From contig JANPYM010000006.1 of NCBI GenBank assembly GCA_025890175.1, positions 2,120,565 through 2,184,564 on the forward strand: a DNA stretch of 64,000 bases. Direction: 5' to 3'. Below are positions 48,982 to 60,824 of the stretch, one piece after another. A program made the position numbers and the translations under genes. This stretch comes from Ciborinia camelliae. Taxonomy: Eukaryota; Ascomycota; Leotiomycetes; Helotiales; Sclerotiniaceae. Positions within the stretch are counted from its first letter, which is position 1; every line of letters starts with the position of its first letter. The notes under the pieces are model-generated. The model did no database searches, was not told where the DNA came from, and was given only the letters and a program-made list of their open reading frames with translations.

Positions 48982-51889
48982 ATGTCACAAATCCCTCAGT
49001 CCCCAACTATAAAATCCAAATCGAGACCGTTGTCATTTCATGCCCATAGAGTTGATCATAATTCCTCCAAGTTACCCCGAATACGTGATGCGCCCGAGAT
49101 ACTTGGGCCGAGAGCATATCATCATTCAACACCACCACCACCACAATTACAATTACAATCACAATCAAAATCTCAATCTCAATCGCAACCACAATTACAA
49201 TCAGCTGACTCGAGCACAAGCACAATCATCGCGGGAAATACTCCTTCTCCTGCTACGAGTAATTCCAATGTTGAGCACCCAAATAATAATCTGAGACTTA
49301 AGACTTCTAGTTTTGATTTGAAGTTCACAGGGAATCATTCCACCGTCGCGACCCCTTTTAGCCCAACAAGTCAAAATCATCCGATTAAGAAGGAACCATT
49401 TCGCTCCAGAATATTGAGTTCGTTCACTGGGAGTCCGGTTAGATCAGGGTCACCTAAATTAGCATCATCGCGTCGAACATTATCTTATCCCACGCCTACA
49501 CCTATCAGACCTTCAGCCACAAGCACAAACACAACCACAACTACAACTACAACTACAAATCCGAATCCTCCCTCTAAACTCCAATACGAAACCACCTCAA
49601 GGATTATCGCATCCGAAAAAAAAGCAAGGAACGTGCCTGCTACCAATGGCAAAAATGGATTAACGGCTGAAGTCGCAAAAGAAACAACATCGACGATGTT
49701 GTCCCCAGGATCATCATACGTTTCACAAACTACGAATTGGGTCGCGGATCAATCTCATTTGGATCAAATTCCCTCTCCTTCAAAATCATACACGCCGCAA
49801 TCATCTTTGGAGAATACACCATCACGACCCGTAGTCCCGCCGACGAGGGGCTTCAAGAATAGTAAAAAAATGGAACCAAATCTGGCAGAGAGGGAATCTG
49901 CATTGAGGAGTTTAGAAGGGCGAGACGCTCGGAGAGAATTACCAGATGAACGAAATTCCGATGAAGCGGACTTGTTTCTCCAGGTTGCGCAAGAGGAAGA
50001 TGATATGAATCGCCAGCTGAATCATCCAGTCTTGAGCAGATTAGGTTCTAGAAAGGTAATATACTCTTATTTTCATTTCCTGTCTTTGCAATTTTTAACT
50101 TGCATCGGGATATGTATGATGAGTGGCTTAAAATATCTAACCGTCTCGATAGTCCCGCATCGGTATGCGCCAATCTCTCCCTGCTCCTAACTTCCGTTCT
50201 TCGTATCTTCGTCGTGAACCTGATCAAGATACGAAGCCAATATCTCGTTATGCAGAAGAAGCAGAAAGTCGAGCACAGGTATTAGAAGACAATTCCTCCG
50301 CAAGAGAAAGATCTTCTGCTTCAACAGTCACTGCTCTGAACGAGCAAAGAAAGCGATCCTTTGCAACTGCGTTGTCGAATCCTACAACTCCTCGAACGAA
50401 TAACCGGGAAGGCGATTTTGACCCATATGCTGGACGACGACCGTCTGTCCAGGACCGATCAATCACTGCCTACCGACAATCGAATTTGTCCAATTCTTAT
50501 TCCGTTCCACGAACTACTACTTATCATTCTTCTCCACTTGTGGCGCAACCGATGGAGATCGGCGAACAACTTGAAACACAGCGTGCAACAGAAGGCACTG
50601 CCTCGACCGTGTCCACAACCGCACCCTCAACGGTTTGGGATGAGCTAGATGATTTGAAATCGCGGATACATAGATTGGAATTGACGGGGAAATTACCTAC
50701 AACATCTGGTGCGGCTGTTTTGCGAGCCACCCACGAACGTCCTCCCACCGCTACGACAACCGAAACCACCATGTCGACATCACCAAAACGTGGACGTGGT
50801 AATAGCATATCACCAACTGAAGCTCCTTCCATGGATATGTCTAAAGCCGAAAATCATCCTCTTTTACGGTCCGCATTAGCAAATTCGAAGTCCTTACTGG
50901 ACCCCGAAATATACAAGTCTTTGGAGGCTACAGCATACGATGCATTGGCAATCTCAGCAATGATGGGAACTTCTGGTCAACCAGGGCCGATATCAAGTTC
51001 CCAGTCATCGGTTGGTGGAGCGCGTTCGACTGTTTCTGATCGACAAGTCCGTCGGAAAGCAGACAGTTTGTGTCGCAGTTTAACGGAACTTTGCCTTTCA
51101 TTATCCGAAAGAAGACCAAATGATCCCGATACTACTGTCACACAGATCCGACAGAATAATCATGGTCAAGATAGTGAAATACGACAGACTATAGAGCCTG
51201 TTAGTCCAAGGCAGCCGTCTTCTAGTGATCTAGCAAAGTTAAAACCAAGCCCGAGGTCATATAGCCGTCTCGAGGCCCGAAGAAGCACCCTTCTCGCGAC
51301 AAACGTGTTACCAACTTTGAGGTACCCACCGCCGGAGAATACAACACCCACGCAAAGTTTAGCTGCAGGACGTCGCACATCTCTACTACTTCGTAGTCGA
51401 CGCGCTGAAACTGAAGATCCCCAAGAAACAATAGAAGCTCGATTTCGAGCACCCTCGAGAGCTCAGACAGACCTCGGGCGAAGGGGGGAGCGAGACGAAA
51501 TGCCACATCCTCCCTTACACGAAGAGGATATGAGATCTGGGACAAACCCATCAGCATTGGCAATTAGAAGATCTTATACGACAGCCCTTAGTCCCAACAG
51601 GGGGGCACAATATTCTCCACTCACACAAACAAGCCCCGGCAGAAGATACTATGAACGAACACCGGATAGAGAAATTCTTGTGAACTCGAGTCTAGGTGGC
51701 GGTGGCAGTAGTCGTAGATATCTAGAGCGCACTCCCGAGATGGCTACCACAAGCCTTTCTGGGAGATTGGCCGAGGAACGTGGGCAGAGAAAGGTATCTG
51801 CCCCTTTAACTTTCGCCTCCAGGGGCAGAGCTGGCAGTTTGAGGAGTAAGGAGCCATTAGGCCATTCTCAACCTGGTGCTTACCAGTAA
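48982..51889 (+). CDS. large low-complexity fungal protein of unknown function
   Basis: Exons 48982-50055 and 50153-51889 encode 936 aa; the 97-nt intron is phase 0, with GTAATA, a CTAAC branch and a TAG acceptor. The protein is basic and disordered for most of its length: a Gln/Ser repeat (QLQLQSQSKSQSQSQ), a run of nine Thr, and many SP/TP sites. Three segments look conserved: ESALRSLEGRDARRELP with EEDDMNRQLNHPVLSRLGS at about 310-355, VWDELDDLKSRIHRLELTGK at about 519-538, and HPLLRSALANSKSLLDPEIY with KADSLCRSLTELCLSLSERR at about 600-680. The middle one looks like a short coiled coil. I do not recognise a named family. A scaffold role at the cytoskeleton or spindle pole would fit the composition but is a guess. 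Confidence 0.82.
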
Positions 51890-52953
51890 ATTTCATTTAT
51901 GATTCCATTTGTACAAAGAAAAATTTGGAGGCTCTCACAGGTTTCTTTTCAGCGCTTTGCGCATAGGATTGTTAGGGGGGAAATTTCTTATATTATTTTT
52001 TATTTTATCACCATAGGGAGAGAGAAACATTTTCAAGATACCCTGGGTACATACGATGGCACGATTAGAGGGGTTTGAGGATTACATATCAGCGAGGTTA
52101 CATAGCAGCAAAAGGGATTAGGGCATGCTTTGAGGTACATATTGCTGTTTATCCTCGGCGTGTGGGTTAGCCTAGGCTGGGGTTTTTTTGGTTGCTTGCT
52201 TGTGTGCTTGTACAATCACTTGAATCGTTGCTGGATATGGCTATTCAATTGGGTTTCCGCTTTGGCATATATGGAGACGAATCCAAGAAGGATTTGGAGG
52301 AGTCTGGATTGAGCGTGGCATTGAAGAGGTGATAGGCTTTTGTTTTTACTTAAAAATGTATTATATTATTATTCGCCCAACGGTGAATATATGTAAAAAG
52401 GACATTTACAAGATATTGCTAGTAGTATTATTTTATTTGGTGATGTATGTAAATCGAAAGAGAGTAAGTAGGTAATTTGATTGCATTACAACTCCTACAA
52501 ACAGCTATCTATTTTTAAGATCAAGCCTTGCGTTGCAAAAACATTCACTCCTATAAAATATCAGACGCCTTTGAGACATCCAATGTTAAACTATCTCGTC
52601 TCATCTCATCTCTTCCCACCTCGTCGATGACTCTTTCCTAAATCCTATCGTGATAAGCGAACCAATATTTGACCCCCACCACAACCTTTTCATCAATCCT
52701 TTATACCCCGCCATAGTGCACAAGGTTTCCCGTTACAAAATAACAACCTTGATAAAATCCATCTCATCGATAGAGTGGGGAAGGTTACTTGATGAACAGC
52801 CATTTCATCCACAATACAATTCCCAGAAGCTGCTTGACAACCTCCTTGAGATATTACGAAAAGGCTTTCACGATACATTCTCGTCGTATTCACACTCACC
52901 CACCACGACTTCTTTTGGAAAGCCTCGGTCCAGCCTCGTATCCACGGCGCAAA
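51890..52953. other. intergenic region
   Basis: 3' UTR of the low-complexity gene and promoter of the tRNA phosphotransferase gene. The frame that reaches the latter is open from 52789, so its true start could lie upstream of 52954. No repeats of note. Confidence 0.4.
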
Positions 52954-54030
52954 ATGGCAAGCCTCGGTGCAGCGGATATGGCTGCTTCGGTGGGAGATGG
53001 CGCGGAGATTGATTTGGTGAGGGAGGGTAATGGGAGTGCGAGGGGTGGAAAGGGAGGGAGGGGAGGGAGAGGAGGAAGAGGAGGGAAGAGTGGTGGGGGT
53101 GCGGGAGGTGGGCAGAATAGAGAAGTGGTTATTAGTAAGGCGTTGTCTAAGTTGTTGAGACATGCGGCCGAGGACGAGGGTTTGAAGTTGGATGGGGAGG
53201 GTTTTGCTCGGTTGGATTTGGTGGTGAGTTTTCTTTTTCCCTCTTATACTTTGTATGTTCTATCTTGAGGCGGAGGCAATGAAGGATGGGAGAGGGAAAG
53301 TATTTGAGAAATGAGATGGAGGACAATCACGTGGTCGTTTTTAATTCTTCACGAAGAGAATAGATTGATCACAACAAGCATGGGAAAAAAACCAAGCTCA
53401 CAAATCTTCCAGATGCAATGGCCGCGCCTCAGATCCCTCAAACCAACTTTCGCCGATATCCGCACCGCCGTGTCCGATAACGCCAAACAGCGCTTCTCTA
53501 TGAAACCAAATCCCGCACTCCCAACACCCCCTTCTCCCTCGTCGGAGAATCCATCGGATTGGGTTATTCGCGCTAACCAGGGCCATTCCATCGCTATTGA
53601 TTCGGCTGCGTTGCTCGTGCCCATCACCCTTGAGGCTGGCAATATACCGGAAACATGTGTGCACGGGACCTACTTCGCATTCTACGAGGAGATCGTCCGG
53701 AGTGGGGGGTTGAAGAAGATGGGAAGGAATCATGTACATTTCGGAACCGGGGTACCGGAAGACGGAGGAGTGGTCAGTGGGATGAGAGGGGATGCCGAGG
53801 TATTGGTGTATGTGGATGTTCAAAAGTGTTTGGAGGAGGAACCGGGGATGAAGTGGTGGATGAGTGAGAATGGGGTTGTGTTGACGGAGGGGGATGCGGA
53901 GGGGTTGTTGCGACGCAGTTTTGGGAGAAGGTGGTGGGGAGGAGGGAGGGAGGGTTGCTTTGGGAACATGGGGTGAAGGTTGCGGAGCTCGATGAAACTT
54001 TGAGGAATAGAAAGGCGCCTATGGGGAAGG
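52954..54030 (+). CDS. TPT1: tRNA 2'-phosphotransferase, 3' end lost in assembly gap
   Basis: Exon 1 is 52954-53223 and exon 2 starts at 53413. The enzyme moves the splice-junction 2'-phosphate of ligated tRNA to NAD+, the last step of tRNA splicing. A Gly/Arg-rich leader is followed by VISKALSKLLRHAAEDEGLK and, across the 189-nt intron, RLDLV-MQWPRLRSLKPTF. The NAD-binding part has RANQGHSI, CVHGTYFAFYEEIVRSGGL, RNHVHF and VYVDVQKCL. Near SENGVVLTEGD the frame changes: after about 53902 the family continuation (FWEKVVGRREGGLLWEHGVK) is in another frame, needing one extra base in the GGGG run at 53901-53904. This could be a sequence error, as the gap of Ns begins at 54031. Starting at 52789 instead would add 55 residues resembling a mitochondrial leader. 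Confidence 0.9.
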
Positions 54031-54396
54031 NNNNNNNNNNNNNNNNNNNNNNNNNNNNNNNNNNNNNNNNNNNNNNNNNNNNNNNNNNNNNNNNNNNNNN
54101 NNNNNNNNNNNNNNNNNNNNNNNNNNNNNNNNNNNNNNNNNNNNNNNNNNNNNNNNNNNNNNNNNNNNNNNNNNNNNNNNNNNNNNNNNNNNNNNNNNNN
54201 NNNNNNNNNNNNNNNNNNNNNNNNNNNNNNNNNNNNNNNNNNNNNNNNNNNNNNNNNNNNNNNNNNNNNNNNNNNNNNNNNNNNNNNNNNNNNNNNNNNN
54301 NNNNNNNNNNNNNNNNNNNNNNNNNNNNNNNNNNNNNNNNNNNNNNNNNNNNNNNNNNNNNNNNNNNNNNNNNNNNNNNNNNNNNNNNNNNNNNNN
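54031..54396. other. assembly gap (Ns)
   Basis: 366 undetermined bases. The gap hides the 3' end of the tRNA phosphotransferase gene. Flanks are G-rich on the left and C-rich on the right, which may explain the failure to close it. Confidence 0.99.
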
Positions 54397-55144
54397 CAAC
54401 ATAACAATACGTACGTACATACTATCCCATCTACCCCCCCTCCCCATCTAACCCCTCCCCCCCCAAAAAAGAAATCCCCCAGCACACCCTAACCCCAAGA
54501 CCCGCCCACACCCACATAAAATTCCCAACTTCCCATCCCAGAGAGACGGACCTTCGTTTCAGCACGAGTCCAAGAGTCCAAGAGCGGCAAGAATCAAGAT
54601 TGAGAGAGAGAAATGTGTTGTGTACGGGGTGAAATAGAAAGGCAAGGCAAGACGTAACGTAAGTCACGGTACCTACCTACCTATCTACCTACCAACCACA
54701 TCCATATTCACATGCACTCCCTTCGATAACAACCAAGAACCAAGAACCAAGAACAAGATCGCATTCAGGATCCTGCTCTGTCTTCTCCATCTTCTCCATC
54801 GTCTCTATCGTCTCTATAGGTATATATAATATGAAAATCCCATCTGATTTTCTTCGGATGTGCGTGCTGAACCCCGGTTCGAGTTTCTATTAGAAAAAAA
54901 AGAAGGGGCGAAATGGGATTTACAGACGAAGATCACAAAAAGGGCGCTGACTCGCACTTTGTGGCAAAGGAAAGCATACTAGGTAGTCACCGCGAGGTAA
55001 TCGTGACATGCCATCCCCATCCAATGATTCCAATGAAAGTAGGTATGTGTTTCACATCGGGGATCCATAGTACGCCCAAAATGTCGGTGGTGAACAAGGA
55101 AACTTTCTTCCTCGATGGGGATTTTTATATTTCCATCAATTCTA
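54397..55144. other. intergenic region right of the gap
   Basis: C-rich tract, then CCTACC/TCTACC repeats at 54670-54700 and short tandem repeats (CAAGAAC at about 54732-54753, ATCTTCTCC and GTCTCTATC pairs at 54786-54817). The open frame 54913-55170 runs into the inverted-repeat element and is not supported as a gene. Confidence 0.45.
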
Positions 55145-55523
55145 AGGGCGCGTTCGGATCGCTTTTTTGAACCGATGTTGCGTATATTTGTGGGCAATAT
55201 AGGCCGATCCGAACGCGAATGTTGTTAACAAAATTAATCACGGCAAGAATTAATACCATTGTGACATTATGGCTCACAAACGTGGTTTACCGAACGCTGA
55301 TGTTCGCAACATCAGTTTCACAAAATGTGGACCCACAATTATCACAAAATGTTTAAATTTGTATGGTAATTTCGCCAAATCTCTAATGGAGATCTGATCA
55401 GCTTTTGTTCACAAAATGTTACTCACAACGTTTTGTGAAAATTGTGGAACCACAAATTTAGGCTAAAATCGACCGCCCAATTTATATTGCCTACAAAATA
55501 AAAAATCGATCCGAACGCGCCCT
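55145..55523. mobile_element. MITE-like inverted-repeat element, 379 bp
   Basis: The ends are 17-bp perfect inverted repeats: AGGGCGCGTTCGGATCG at 55145-55161 and its reverse complement ending at 55523. Imperfect pairing continues inwards, for example TTTGTGGGCAATATA near 55186 against TATATTGCCTACAAA near 55483. An extra inverted copy, CGATCCGAACGCG (55205-55217), lets the left end fold into its own 13-bp hairpin. There is no coding capacity. I see no clear target-site duplication, so the superfamily stays open. Confidence 0.75.
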
Positions 55524-55653
55524 AAATGGTCCCGTGCCCCATACCTTAATATCGCGGTACATGTAACCCAAACGCCCCCATCATCCTTTCAAGGAGATTA
55601 TATATTTCGAAGATTCATTCGACTGCTCCAATATCCTACACTAACCACTGTAT

Positions 55654-57115
55654 CTACAATTCCTTCTTCGTCTCGGCCAACTTTTTCTTTTCCTTGGCAG
55701 CTTTTTCTCTCCTCGCAATAACACCCTCGGCCCCTATTCCACCAAAAACCAATCCAACACCCATCCATTGTTTACCTCCCAATTTATGACCAAACCATAC
55801 CACTGACAAGATCATGGTGAGCATCTTACGGGTAACGGTTATGGTTACTAGGAGAAGGGACGAAAATGTTGAGAGTGTGTAAACTGTTTCACATGTTAGT
55901 TTTGCTTCTTGGGGTAAAAGAATGTTTGGTGAAAGAGTAGGGGGAGTAGGAGAAAAAGACATACAGATAAAAACCTGACCCACAGCACCACAAGCCGCAA
56001 ATCCAAGTACATCTCTCCAAACGCCGGGATGTCTCTGCATAAAAGCCATTGCACCAGCCAATTCTCCTGCTCCACTTGCCAAATCCATACCCAGATACTC
56101 TCCCAATCCCGTATGAACCAGATATGGCGATAACAACAAATATGACATTGTAAGTAAAGTGCTCATAATGTTGTTCGCGCACATCATTTGTGGTCCTTTA
56201 TAAGGCTGGAAGGTTTGGAAGATCCAATCTTGAGTTGTATTTGTGAGGCCATCGAATAGAAGATTTACACCCAGGAGTAGGAGTCCCCAAGTAGTATTGC
56301 GATCGGGGTTAAGAGCAGCTTTGCTAGGTTTGGAATGCGATTTCGCCCCGGCATGGAGAGTAAAAATTCCGACACCGGTTGTTACGGCGAGGACGACGAG
56401 ATATTTGTAGAGAGGGTAGCTCCTTCGGAAGAGAGTTATGTGGAGGAACATGACAGGTAGTAATTTGCATGATTTGGCGAGGATGAATGTTATATAGTCG
56501 ATATGGGCGAGAGAGGCATAGCCAAAGGGGGAAGCGAGTGAGGAGGTAATGGCGACGACGAGAAGGGGGAGGAGAATTCTCTGACTGGGGAAGATGGGTA
56601 GGGTTTTGCTATTGGCAGGAGTGTCGAATCTCAGATAGACGTAGCCTACTGTGGCAGCAAATAGGGATTGTACTGTATTGAGAAAGACGGGGAATTTGAA
56701 CTTTTCGGGTGCCTCTTCTGATCCATACGGAGTGGTGGTGAGTCGTTCTTGAAGGAGTGCCCAAGTAAGACTATATATACATTCATCAGATTAGCATTCT
56801 TCTTCCCTCTAATCCCCTCTAATCCCCTCTAATTACAACCATTATCTTCTCTGGTCCTGTCACTTACAAACTTCCATAAATTCCCGCAACGGCAAATATC
56901 AATTGCATGGCGCCAGCTTCTTTCTGTGCCTTCTCTTTCAATGGCGCATCACTCTTAACCACCACCGCTTCACCATTCAGTGCCGGCGCATTCCCATTCA
57001 TTTCCTTATCCAAATTCCTATGACTTAAACTTCTTATCCCATTTGCATCTGATTTACTTGTATATTCTGAAGATGGATTGCGACGCAAAGGTTCAGCTTG
57101 TTTTGTTCGGGCCAT
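55654..57115 (-). CDS. HUT1: UDP-galactose transporter homologue, ER nucleotide-sugar transporter
   Basis: Exons complement(56868-57115, 55965-56770, 55654-55883) encode 427 aa. The protein belongs to the SLC35B/HUT1 family of multi-pass ER membrane transporters for UDP-sugars. The first 65 residues are cytosolic and hydrophilic. Membrane segments follow from AMQLIFAVAGIYGSF. Family motifs are TWALLQERLTTTPYG, SLAHIDYITFILAKSCKLLP, LLLLGVNLLFDGLTN, TQDWIFQTF, MMCANN and VTRKMLTMILSVVWFGHKL. The second intron (55884-55964, GTATGT, CTAAC, CAG) joins GQVFI to FYTLSTFSS as expected. The C-terminus ends KKEL, a KKxx signal for COPI retrieval to the ER. A 97-nt intron follows residue 82. Confidence 0.94.
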
Positions 57116-58239
57116 CTTTCCCAGTCAATTCGTTGTCCAAGATGCAGCAGAGAAGTTGGAAGTTCAATTGCAAATGTAAATACCACAATGATTAAAGTAG
57201 ACTTCTAACAGCCAAAGGAAATGGGTATCAAGAAGATTACTGAAAAGAAAAGAGAAGAAAAGGAAGAAACTTGAAGAAAGTGCACAGCAGCAAATGTGAA
57301 ACGGATTGATAAAGATACCTATTGATATTATTTCCAATTGCCAAATGTCCTCAACTATTTTCCCCCTTGTATTCCCGAAGGGGGAGGTAACACCACTTTT
57401 TTCTAATCTGGCCTTATCTGACAAGCCACATTGAAAGAGCCACATCTATCTAGCCACAACGCCACATCTAGCCACAATCTATATCTACCTACCTTACCTA
57501 CGGAGCGGAGTACACCTGCATTAACGGATCAATAGAACCATGTCATGCACAAGCCACATAAGAACTCCGCAACCCTTTTTAAATGGCGGTCAGATTTGCA
57601 TGAGATGGATGCATGAGAGTCAGACGTGGAATAGTTTCAATCCGCAATTGTTCTGTTCTAGGTAAGGTAGGTCAAATAGTCAACCGGTCAACTGGTCAAC
57701 TGGTTAACTGGAGTCTGGCCAGTGGCTGGTAGGAATGGGGACCCGTCACCCGTCACCCATTAGTTGTCATTTCCTATTTGCTGTTCGTGGGGCTCTCATT
57801 TTTTATATTTTCTCGTCGGTGGGTTCTTTTCCTTTTTGCTATGTACTGTTTTCTGTTTTCTGTTTTCTGTCTTCTGAATTCTGCGCTGCCGTTGAGCCTT
57901 CTCTCCTACATATTTCTCTGAATCTGAGTCAAGAAAGGTTCATTAAAGTTCAAAAAGAAGTCATCCTGTACTGCATCTTTTCCACTATCCCAAAAGTACA
58001 AATATCCATCTTCGCTTTTACCCCCCACCCCACTACCGGTATTCATTCTACCTACCGGTACCGGTACTTCACTTCACGAACCCAGTTGATCTGTCCAATC
58101 CACCCCGCACATACTCCCTCCCCCATCTGCTCAACCCCAATATCAATTCCAACCTCAACCTCAACCTCAACCTCAACCTCAACCTCGATCTCAACCTCAA
58201 TCTCAACCTCAATCTCAACCTCAAACTCCCAACCCCAAA
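57116..58239. promoter_or_regulatory. divergent region, HUT1 and coactosin genes
   Basis: 1.1-kb spacer between divergent genes. It contains repeated GTCAACTGG units at 57679-57708, a TTTTCTG triple at about 57847-57869 and, next to the coactosin start, an array of AACCTC hexamers at 58149-58229 that probably lies in the 5' leader. Confidence 0.45.
58149..58229 (+). repeat. (CAACCT)n-type hexamer array in coactosin 5' leader
   Basis: About thirteen units of TCAACC/TCAATC immediately upstream of the ATG at 58240. The array lacks G on the plus strand almost completely, so it would give an unstructured, CA-rich leader. Confidence 0.75.
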
Positions 58240-58680
58240 ATGTCCAACGCAAACTCCCCCGAAATCCTCGCCGCCTACGATGACGTCCGCTCCGACAAAT
58301 CCCCCACCAACTGGCTCATAATATCCTATGCCAAAGCCACCGGCAACTCACTGGCCCTCACGGCTACCGGAGAAGGTGGCCTCAGCGAACTGCGTGGGAA
58401 ATTGGATCCTGCGCAAGCTCAATATGCCTATTTGCGCGTGGAATATGCCAACGATAGCGAATCTTCAAGAATCAAATTCGCTTTCATTGTGTGGATTGGG
58501 GAACAGACAAAGGTTATGAGGAAGGCGAGAGTTAGCATTGAGAGTGGTGCTGTTAAGGCCGTTTTGAATCACCATAGTGTGACGGTGGATGCTAGGGGTT
58601 TGGAAGATTTGGATGAGGCGGAAATTATCAAGTTATGTAGGAAGGCTGGTGGTGCAGATTATAATGGCGGAAGAGGATAG
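58240..58680 (+). CDS. coactosin-like actin-binding protein (ADF-H domain)
   Basis: A single exon encodes 146 aa, the usual length of coactosin. The whole protein is one ADF-homology domain: AYDDVRSDKSPTNWLIISY at the start, YLRVEYANDSESSRIKFAFI and VWIGEQTKVMRKARVSI in the middle, and the C-terminal helix LDEAEIIKLCRKAGGADY, which matches the conserved coactosin end. Coactosin binds F-actin and counters barbed-end capping without severing filaments. The start at 58240 is the first ATG in frame and directly precedes the domain. No intron is needed. Confidence 0.93.
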   Translation: MSNANSPEILAAYDDVRSDKSPTNWLIISYAKATGNSLALTATGEGGLSELRGKLDPAQAQYAYLRVEYANDSESSRIKFAFIVWIGEQTKVMRKARVSIESGAVKAVLNHHSVTVDARGLEDLDEAEIIKLCRKAGGADYNGGRG

Positions 58681-59584
58681 AGACCCTGGGAGGAAAGGGG
58701 AGTTGGAAGTGGTAATATCCGAGGGTGAATTGGAAAGAATGGGAAAGATACCCCAGATCAACTTAGACACCAGAATTAAACTGCTGTTAAATAATTGTCG
58801 GGGAGGGAGTAGGAAGAATGGAACGCACAACTTGGTTTGCATTTGGACACTTTGGATTAGATTTATTTCAACGTTATTGCATTTGTGATATTTAATTAGA
58901 GTAAATTCATAGTTCCGGGTACTCGTATTGTTCTAAATCTACTCAATTGGACTATCTACTACATTCTCAGAACATATCTGAATGTGTCGATGGGCCTATT
59001 TCGTAGCGTAAGATCAAAGGCCGAGAAGAGATAAGGCTATTTTTTATGCGGTCGTATTTGTGTTCGAAGGAGCGATGTGGAAGACGAGTGGGAAAATTGT
59101 GTCGAGTGCAGGTGATTCAACGGGTAATGTGCATATCATGATTCGTAACTTAAGAGAATTATCAGGTCATAGCCGGCATGAATGACGAGATTAGGACGAT
59201 TCTCGTTCGTTCGATTTGGGACGTCGGAAAGCTGAGAGTCGAGATAGGAGGTCGGTATCTCTGGTTGTCGAGTGTCGAGGCGAATCGTCTGTATCAAAAG
59301 GGGGGTGGCATTTGCATAAGGGCAACCCATATGTGCACCATGCAATTTGTCAATGACCGTAATTTCGTTAAATTCCGCGCCGTAAGAAAGGGAAATTTAG
59401 AAACTGTAAAGGGAACTGCTTTTGGGGGGGAAAAGGAATATCGGTCCAAGGAAAAATTATCAATGAATCCCAAGGTAGAACCATCGCATCAATATCAGCC
59501 TTGCGGCAAGTCAAATCTGCATAGACCTGAGACAAAGCTTGCCTGCCTGAAAAAAAATTGATGTGCTCAAACAAAGCTCATAAA
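58681..59584. other. convergent intergenic region
   Basis: 3' flanks of the coactosin and KH genes. The open frame at 59178-59561 has no recognisable motif. No repeats of note. Confidence 0.45.
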
Positions 59585-60824
59585 TCATTCTTGAGCATTG
59601 CCTTGACTGCGGCGCTGCTTCTCGGCCTCAAGGTTCTCATAGAGAAGGTAGAGAGCCGAGTCATTGGCCTTAGCAGTGCCCATAATGGTGAACATGCGCT
59701 CTCCAGTCTCATCGTGAGGAGACTAGTTTATGTGTCAGTACGGTTTTATAGGTGGAGTTGTGGTCCGTTTTAGACCAGGGAAAATGCTTACCTTAGCGAT
59801 GGAGATACGAGCTCCAGAAGTCTTTCGGATCTCACTGATCTTAGAACCAGCCCGACCAATGATACATCCAACCATGTCAGATGGAATGCTAATGTTTTGG
59901 GTTTGAAGTTCTTCTCCGTTCTCATCATGGGTGGGAGGTCCACGTTGAGCAGCATCCGAGTCGGAGCGGCGGTTATATGATCTTGGAGCACTCTCACTGA
60001 AATCGGCTCCATTTCCGGTGCGCATAACACGTGAGCTGCCATATTCACGACCAGTTCCTCCAAGACCGCCTTGGCTCATACCACCCGAACCACCGGTCTG
60101 AGTGCGGACAACTGGGTTATATAACACAGTGCCGGTGCCTCTGGCCCAGTCATCGACTAAGCATTTGCAGATTTCCCAGATGGCTTTTTGAATGCCTTCA
60201 GGGTTACCTTGGACTTCCACAATACGTTCGGTAGATTGTGGGAGCATCTCTTTTTGTGCGACCATGCGAACACCAGAAACATCCTGGATATGCTTAATCT
60301 TAAGTCCTTGTCGGCCGATGATGGTGCCCATTTGGTTATGGGAGATCAATAGCTTGATTGCTAGAGAAGGCGATTAGATCAAGCTTTCAGAAGAATCAAA
60401 TGAATTTTAACTTACGATGAGTACCGTTGTTAGAAACAACTCCACCCATTCCCATCTGTGGTGCGCCCTCCAATAAAGCTTTCGCAACAATGGAGTAAGC
60501 TCTGGAAATGGATTCGCATCCACCTGAGATTGTTAAGACACGATCGTGGACGCCTTGGACAACCTTGCTGACACCGGCTTTCACACCAGTCTCATCACGA
60601 AGGTCTGCGACATTCTTGCCACCTTTGCCGATGATGACACCAGCTTCCTTTGAAGAAACAATGGCTCTCAAGGTGAGTTGAGACTCTGCATATTCTTCAT
60701 CGGTCTTTGGGAGGGGTTCGCCATCGGGACCAAGACGAGTCTCATCGTTGACTTGTAAGCGATCCATGCTATCGGTGAGTTCATCACCGTTAGGAGCATT
60801 GTCGCGATTATCTTGAGAAGACAT
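59585..60824 (-). CDS. RNA-binding protein with three KH domains (PCBP/Rnc1/Pbp2 type)
   Basis: Exons complement(60416-60824, 59792-60360, 59585-59722) encode 371 aa, with introns of 55 and 69 nt. The three KH domains carry intact GxxG loops: VIIGKGGKNVADLRDETG (about residues 50-118), TIIGRQGLKIKHIQDVSG (about 137-205) and CIIGRAGSKISEIRKTSG (about 285-355). The final exon supplies the last strand and helix, ERMFTIMGTAKAND. Proteins of this build bind C-rich or U-rich single-stranded RNA and control mRNA stability or localisation; fission yeast Rnc1 acts on MAPK phosphatase mRNA. Which target applies here is unknown. The linker between KH2 and KH3 is Gly/Arg-rich. Length and architecture fit the fungal family. 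Confidence 0.93.

Noticed and set aside
53820..54485. Open frames spanning the N block
   Set aside because: They are open only because undetermined bases contain no stops.
54913..55170. 85-aa open frame after the gap
   Set aside because: Its 3' end lies inside the inverted-repeat element and its sequence shows no family resemblance.
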